From Legionella erythra (GTDB lineage Bacteria > Pseudomonadota > Gammaproteobacteria > Legionellales > Legionellaceae), in NCBI RefSeq assembly GCF_001467615.1, contig NZ_LNYA01000034.1, positions 423,909 to 487,908 of the forward strand: DNA of 64,000 bases. The letters run 5' to 3'. Below, in pieces: positions 59,508 through 64,000 of the stretch; position 1 is the first letter of the stretch; each line of letters begins with the position of its first letter. Position numbers and translations under genes: made by a program. The notes beneath the pieces are model-generated. The model saw only the letters and a program-made list of their open reading frames with translations. It made no database searches and was not told the DNA's origin.

Positions 59508-61496
59508 ATGTTGTTGCAAAAAGTATTGAAACGAATCCTTGAATTGGAAGAAATTAAAAAGGATCTTATTGAAAGGAAAAACGTACTCGATGCCCATCGG
59601 CATCATCTACTTACCCAGTTGAATTCAACGGGCGTGTCGCTTACTGAGTTCGATGATTATCGCCGGCGATACATGCTTTTTCTTAAAGAAGAGTCGACCG
59701 TCGAACAAGAATACCAATCCATGCAGATCATGGCGCAGGTATTAAACCCAAAGGCCCCTGCATTTGAGCGTTTGATCATCGGCGCTGGCGTAGCAGGAAC
59801 ATTACTTTTTCAAGAGTTCTCTCCTGAGTACCGTTCTAAAAATCTGGCTCATCCTCATTTACCCAATATTCTGGTTCTTAATGATCCCGCTAACCTCAAT
59901 ACCTGGCCAAAGGAGGGTTCACGGGTCATGGGCCAGCCAGCCAGTGTACAAACCCCGACGGGTTTCCCACATCATTCGACTGATTTTGATTTAAAGCATG
60001 GAAATGATTCAACCAATCCTTACAATTACGTGCTGGCTAAAGATTTCCATAGTGCGCTGGTTGCGACCCAGGTTGAACTGAACATGCCTGTTTTGCAGGC
60101 TGAAGCCAGGAGCATTGAAAAACGGGAAGAGCATCTTGCCGACTGGTTATGGGACGGTTATGAATACCGTTTGAGCGTGGTTTGTAAGCTGGATAATGAA
60201 ACCCAGATGGTGCACCTGTATACGCATCATATTGATATTTGCGCGGGATTAGGTCCTTCCCGTAAACTGACCGATACTCAGATTTCTCCGGTCCTCGCAG
60301 AAAAACTCGTCAAGAGACAAAGCCTGATTTACGCGCAGGATGGCGATGTGAGTCTCAAAGGGGATGTGCTTTTATACGGCGGCTCGGCCATTAACGCGGC
60401 CTGGGCTACTGAAATCTTCGCGCGTTCAGGTGAGACAGACGGTGTAAAAATCAAAAAACTCGTCTCACGCAATCGTAAAGGTCTGGATGACATCAGTACC
60501 TTAAGCCGCTTTATCAGTGAGGCCTGCGAAAAGCGCCTTGAACTGGCCGTTGGCGAATTAGCCCATGTACGGGAGTTAGACGATGGCCGTTTGGCTGTCT
60601 CGTTTAAAGCCCGGGAATGCGATCCTTATCAGGGAATGAGGGAGGGTGAGGAAATTATCTGCGATAAGCTGGTTGTTGCTATCGGCCAGGTTAATCCTGA
60701 AATCACTGAGGGGTTAAGCCATTTCAAGCAGTGCGTCTATAAAACCCATTTAGATACGAAACCCATTCCGTTGGGGACTTATTCACCAGACCACCGTATT
60801 TTTGTATGGGGTGCTGCAGGAACGTTGGGTATTGGTTTGGGCGCTACTGAAAAAGAAATTTTCATCAAACAGATACAAGATCATGCCAACAGTTTCCCTT
60901 ATGAATCCATGGCCTTGGGCGGCATTTTTCGCGTATCCTGGGTCATCCCTCAGATGTGTAAACACCTCAGCAATCTTGGCTTGTTTCCATCCACCCCCGG
61001 GTATGATTCCAGAAAATTTCTGTGTCCTGATATCAACCAGGCCACTATTGAAGATTTAGAGGCATTAATCGCGAGCGAAAATCCCGTTGTTCGACGCAAA
61101 AGCGCCGAGACCATCATCAAACTGCGTTGCGCGGTCATGCCAAATGACATCAAAGACGCGCCCGGTATCCAAAGCATGACGCAATTAGAAACCATTCTTG
61201 CTCCGGAACTACTGGTCCATGTTCGCCGCGTCTATTTTCCTTTTGAATCAGAGGTTGGGCTTCAAAAGCAGGCGGCGAAGATAAAGAAGATAAAAATGTC
61301 AGCTAATCGCCACGGCCTATTTACAGCGTCGAAACCGTCTGTTGATGAATTTGATGAGTCCATCGCCAGAATGAATGCTTTGACCGATAGGTCGGATATT
61401 CAATTGCCGGTTATTGATTCACCAAAGAATCCAGAAGAGAAGGAAGACAGCGTCGAGTTGATTGATATGGAACAACGATTATCAATTTACAGCTGA
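59508..61496 (+). CDS. Coiled-coil plus FAD/NAD(P)-binding Rossmann-like protein, candidate effector
   Basis: A 662-residue protein in the middle of the ccm locus. N-terminal coiled coil (about 1-75, KVLKRILELEEIKKDLIERK). Dinucleotide-binding motif FERLIIGAGVAGTLLFQEF (about 85-103, GxGxxG form). Middle region with LVVAIGQVNPEI and VWGAAGTLGIGLGATEKEI, which resembles the second nucleotide-binding part of flavoproteins. C-terminal segment rich in acidic residues (NPEEKEDSVELIDMEQRL), similar to E-block translocation signals of Dot/Icm effectors. No signal peptide. I recognise no named family beyond the Rossmann fold. Its own PmrA-box-like promoter argues that it is expressed apart from the ccm genes. 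Effector status is inference. Confidence 0.75.
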   Translation: MLLQKVLKRILELEEIKKDLIERKNVLDAHRHHLLTQLNSTGVSLTEFDDYRRRYMLFLKEESTVEQEYQSMQIMAQVLNPKAPAFERLIIGAGVAGTLLFQEFSPEYRSKNLAHPHLPNILVLNDPANLNTWPKEGSRVMGQPASVQTPTGFPHHSTDFDLKHGNDSTNPYNYVLAKDFHSALVATQVELNMPVLQAEARSIEKREEHLADWLWDGYEYRLSVVCKLDNETQMVHLYTHHIDICAGLGPSRKLTDTQISPVLAEKLVKRQSLIYAQDGDVSLKGDVLLYGGSAINAAWATEIFARSGETDGVKIKKLVSRNRKGLDDISTLSRFISEACEKRLELAVGELAHVRELDDGRLAVSFKARECDPYQGMREGEEIICDKLVVAIGQVNPEITEGLSHFKQCVYKTHLDTKPIPLGTYSPDHRIFVWGAAGTLGIGLGATEKEIFIKQIQDHANSFPYESMALGGIFRVSWVIPQMCKHLSNLGLFPSTPGYDSRKFLCPDINQATIEDLEALIASENPVVRRKSAETIIKLRCAVMPNDIKDAPGIQSMTQLETILAPELLVHVRRVYFPFESEVGLQKQAAKIKKIKMSANRHGLFTASKPSVDEFDESIARMNALTDRSDIQLPVIDSPKNPEEKEDSVELIDMEQRLSIYS

Positions 61497-61579
61497 GCAG
61501 GCATGGGGCTGAATTTTGTTCCAATTCGTTAATTGATTAGGTAAATTAGACGACTTAAACCGGCTTTAGGAGAACCCTT

Positions 61580-62473
61580 TTGGATTTGACAACGCTGTCT
61601 TACGAAGACAGAACGGCTATAGAGGAATTGAATGAATTCATCAAGACCCTGGAAAGCCGCACCAAAGATGGGCAACTCCTGTTTACCCTGGGTGATGATC
61701 AACAAACTCAACTGCTTATTCTGATCAAGGGCATCAGCCTCGCTACATTAATCAGGCTGGCAATGGAAGACAGCCGGGTCGATGCCCTTTGCAAACAGGC
61801 TTCGTTGGAACCTTATTGGAACGAGCGCTGGCGATTAAGTGGTCGAAATCCGTCTGAACTGGCAAAAAAAAATAATCAGCCGGTTCATGAATACCTGCCG
61901 CAACCGACCCTTGCAACCTTCCAACTGCTGCAAGGAATTTTTCTATACAGCCAATACAAAGTCGCTGGTGATGACAATCTGATTTATTTGTCTAAAGCCG
62001 CCGAAGCGGGTTACTTCCCTGCGTTGAATAGTTTGGTAACCGATTGCCTGACGCAACCGGATTTGCACCATAAAGCTCTGGTGTATGCAAATATAGCCGC
62101 TGATCTTCACTGGACTCCCGGTTATCTGCTTTTAGCTGTGGTTGAGCTGAAACTGGAGCAATATGACAAGGCGCTGCTTCATTTGATTATTGCTGAGAAA
62201 CTGTTACCGTATTCAGAATCCATGATTAATAATGCTTATCAGGGGCAAGCATTGGAAGCGATTGCACAAGGACTGATGCAGTCACTGGGTGTTCGTGACT
62301 GGATGGAGGCCAAAGTAAAGCTCGCCCAATTAAGCCATCTCCCACTGGCTTTTGTGACCACTCGCCTCTATACGCAGGCTGACCGTCTGGTAGAAATGAT
62401 AAGGGCGACGGTGAATGGCACAAAAGAGCCAGATGAAGCGAAAGCTAACGATTCATTCAATCCTGGTTTTTAG
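61580..62473 (+). CDS. Helical-repeat (TPR/Sel1-like) hypothetical protein, candidate effector
   Basis: 297 residues from a TTG at 61580, chosen because AGGAGA lies 6 bases before it; a second TTG follows two codons later. The N-terminus is helical and acidic, and residues about 110-230 contain Sel1/TPR-like helices (YLSKAAEAGYFPALNSLVTD, ALVYANIAADLHWTPGYLLL, YDKALLHLIIAEKLLPYS). No signal or membrane helix. The gene follows the Rossmann protein by 83 bases with no obvious terminator, so both may be one unit. Such repeats usually bind proteins. Family unknown to me. Confidence 0.65.
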   Translation: MDLTTLSYEDRTAIEELNEFIKTLESRTKDGQLLFTLGDDQQTQLLILIKGISLATLIRLAMEDSRVDALCKQASLEPYWNERWRLSGRNPSELAKKNNQPVHEYLPQPTLATFQLLQGIFLYSQYKVAGDDNLIYLSKAAEAGYFPALNSLVTDCLTQPDLHHKALVYANIAADLHWTPGYLLLAVVELKLEQYDKALLHLIIAEKLLPYSESMINNAYQGQALEAIAQGLMQSLGVRDWMEAKVKLAQLSHLPLAFVTTRLYTQADRLVEMIRATVNGTKEPDEAKANDSFNPGF

Positions 62474-62546
62474 TTAATCTCGCGCATTGGTTGTCGCATC
62501 TTGCCAAGGCATGATAAAATCGGCCTTTTTTGAGTCCCGATCCCTT

Positions 62547-63287
62547 ATGTGGAAATTTCTCTACCAGATGGCTTCGCCCAGAAATTTTTACCAGCTGACG
62601 CAACGCTGGCTTCCTTTATTGGGTGTCAGTGTGTGGGTGACTTTACTGCCAGGTCTTGTCTGGGGGCTTTTTTTTGCACCGCCTGATTACCAGCAGGGTG
62701 ACGCATTTCGCATTATTTACGTCCATGTTCCAGCGGCTTTTTTATCCATGTCCTTGTATGCCTGGATGGCTTTTCTTGCGGTGCTGCTCCTTGTCTGGCG
62801 AATTAAACTGGCTGGTTTAATGCTCTCTGTGGTGGCGCAACTCGGGGCGGTCATGGCTTTTTTAGCCTTAGCCACGGGCAGTATCTGGGGAAAGCCCATG
62901 TGGGGTGCCTGGTGGGTGTGGGATGCCCGATTGACCTCAGAACTCATTCTGCTCTTGCTTTATATCGCCATTCTGGCCATACGCTCGGCATTCACTGATT
63001 CGGAACGCGGCGATCGGGTTATTGCCATACTGACCCTGGTGGGTCTTGTTGATTTGCCCATTATTCACTATTCGGTTTACTGGTGGAATACCCTTCACCA
63101 GGGGGCGACGCTGACTGTTTTTGCCAAGCCTAAAATTGCAGCGCCGATGTTATATCCCTTGCTGCTTTCACTGCTTGGTTTCGCCTTGTATGCCTTATGG
63201 ATTATTTTGCATAAAGCCCGCAATGAATTGTTACTGCGCGAACGGCGGCAGCAATGGGTCAAAGAATTTGTGGAGGAAGGACGATGA
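62547..63287 (+). CDS. ccmC: Heme exporter protein CcmC
   Basis: The membrane protein that places heme on CcmE. 246 residues from ATG 62547 (MWKFLYQMASP); the frame is open upstream but that part is unlike CcmC. Six helices, with heme ligand His (IIYVHVPAAFLS) and the tryptophan-rich WWD motif WGAWWVWDARLTSEL, plus LPIIHYSVYWWNTLHQG with the second conserved His. Resumes the ccm operon after the two-gene insert. Stop overlaps ccmD. Confidence 0.95.
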   Translation: MWKFLYQMASPRNFYQLTQRWLPLLGVSVWVTLLPGLVWGLFFAPPDYQQGDAFRIIYVHVPAAFLSMSLYAWMAFLAVLLLVWRIKLAGLMLSVVAQLGAVMAFLALATGSIWGKPMWGAWWVWDARLTSELILLLLYIAILAIRSAFTDSERGDRVIAILTLVGLVDLPIIHYSVYWWNTLHQGATLTVFAKPKIAAPMLYPLLLSLLGFALYALWIILHKARNELLLRERRQQWVKEFVEEGR

Positions 63288-63433
63288 ACGGGTTGGCGAT
63301 GGGAAAGTATGCCCTATACATCTGGCCGGCTTATGGTCTGGTCTGTGCGGTTTTAGCCTTGTTGCTGCTGGACATCAAACGGCAGCAGAAGCGCACGCGA
63401 AACAAATTGCACCAATGGTTTAAGCGGCAATGA
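63284..63433 (+). CDS. ccmD: Heme exporter protein CcmD
   Basis: A 49-residue, single-helix protein ([20 protein letters not shown], then [19 protein letters not shown]). The WPAYG sequence before the helix and the basic tail are typical of CcmD, which stabilises the CcmABCE complex. ATGA overlaps ccmC upstream and ccmE downstream. Confidence 0.92.
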   Translation: MNGLAMGKYALYIWPAYGLVCAVLALLLLDIKRQQKRTRNKLHQWFKRQ

Positions 63434-63867
63434 CCATGCATCCAGCCCGTCAGAGAAAATTGGTTTTAATTGTAAGCATGCTCGCAGCATTAACGCTGGT
63501 TACCGCGCTGATAATGTATGCTCTACGGCAAAATATCAGCTTGTTTTATACCCCCTCGCAAATGGCGGCGGGCAAAATAACCACAGGGCAAAGGGTACGT
63601 ATTGGCGGTATGGTGGTAAAGGGGAGTATTGTGCGCGGCAGCCAGGACTTATCGGTACGCTTTAAGCTCACTGATTTTAATGAAGAAATTGAAATCAGCT
63701 ACCGCGGGATATTGCCGGATTTGTTCCGTGAGGGGCAGGGGATAGTGGCTTTAGGGGAGGTGCTCGATAAGCGCCATTTTAATGCCGCGGAGGTGCTTGC
63801 CAAACACGATGCCAATTACATGCCGCCGGAAGTCAAGGCCGCTTTGGCTCTTCAGGGGAAAAAATGA
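63430..63867 (+). CDS. ccmE: Cytochrome c-type biogenesis protein CcmE (heme chaperone)
   Basis: A membrane-anchored periplasmic heme chaperone, 145 residues. Anchor helix ([20 protein letters not shown]), OB-fold core ([41 protein letters not shown]), and the heme-binding [10 protein letters not shown] with the His that covalently binds heme. ATG at 63430 overlaps ccmD; a second ATG at 63436 is also possible. Stop overlaps ccmF. Confidence 0.96.
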   Translation: MTMHPARQRKLVLIVSMLAALTLVTALIMYALRQNISLFYTPSQMAAGKITTGQRVRIGGMVVKGSIVRGSQDLSVRFKLTDFNEEIEISYRGILPDLFREGQGIVALGEVLDKRHFNAAEVLAKHDANYMPPEVKAALALQGKK

Positions 63868-64000
63868 TAGCCGAACTTGGTGTGTTTTCTTTGGTTTTGG
63901 CCCTGCTGTTTGCCGTGTTACTGGCTGTTATTCCAACAGCGGGGCTGCTTCGCTCGCAGAAAAGCTGGATTATTGCGGCGCCGGCTTTAGCGGCGGGGCA
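63864..64000 (+). CDS. ccmF: Cytochrome c-type biogenesis protein CcmF, 5' end only
   Basis: The first 45 codons of a gene cut by the window end: [20 protein letters not shown], then [21 protein letters not shown]. The N-terminus MIxExGxFxLxLAL is that of CcmF, the heme lyase that attaches heme to apocytochromes. ATGA overlap with ccmE. Confidence 0.88.
   Translation, partial: MIAELGVFSLVLALLFAVLLAVIPTAGLLRSQKSWIIAAPALAAG

Overview
The window looks like a chromosomal segment of a Legionella species or a close relative in Legionellales. This is inferred from the gene content (FleQ, ClpS/ClpA, ComEA, potABCD, a Ccm cytochrome c maturation operon, an HME-type metal efflux system) together with several eukaryote-directed, effector-like proteins: a Fic-domain protein, a mitochondrial-carrier-like protein, and a coiled-coil/Rossmann protein with an acidic C-terminus. 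The genus assignment rests on recognition of families, not on a database search.

Layout. 1-3725: a degraded accessory region ending at a minus-strand tRNA-Leu(CAA). It holds a partial gene at the left edge, broken IS5-, IS3-, IS66-, IS481- and ISL3-type transposases, and one intact gene that joins a NADAR/YbiA-like domain to an unrecognised C-terminal region. 3854-8789: a small secreted protein, then the purB-nadB-nadA operon (minus). 8978-14583: a metal-efflux RND operon. 14675-21827: five genes in overlapping order: ppsA, a CPA2 antiporter, nadC, a Firmicutes-type murG paralogue and an M20 peptidase. 21936-25576: comEA, a GIY-YIG gene, a tandem repeat block, and mreBCD. 25582-33486: the Fic protein, rluE, icd, clpS, clpA and a glycosyltransferase. 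33616-37310: potABCD (minus). 37395-41278: a cysteine-rich secreted protein, rmuC and two exported proteins coupled to rmuC. 41478-48306: ligA, an oligopeptide-type ABC importer without an ATPase gene, and a tiny membrane protein. 48328-57921: the mitochondrial-carrier-like gene, a short Tim44-N-terminus-like protein, dnaE, unknown genes, fleQ and sohB. 58057-64000: ccmAB, two inserted unknown genes, then ccmCDE and the start of ccmF.

How parts work together. nadB and nadA make quinolinate from aspartate, and nadC, 11 kb away in another operon, converts it to nicotinate mononucleotide. The Ccm genes form the heme-delivery machine for c-type cytochromes. The most interesting signal is a matched pair of sites fitting the PmrA-box pattern YTTAAK-N5-YTTAAK. 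One lies upstream of the mitochondrial-carrier-like gene (49452-49468) and one upstream of the Rossmann/coiled-coil gene inserted in the ccm locus (59427-59443). PmrA is known to activate many Dot/Icm effector genes in Legionella, so both genes are good candidates for translocated effectors. That conclusion is inference.
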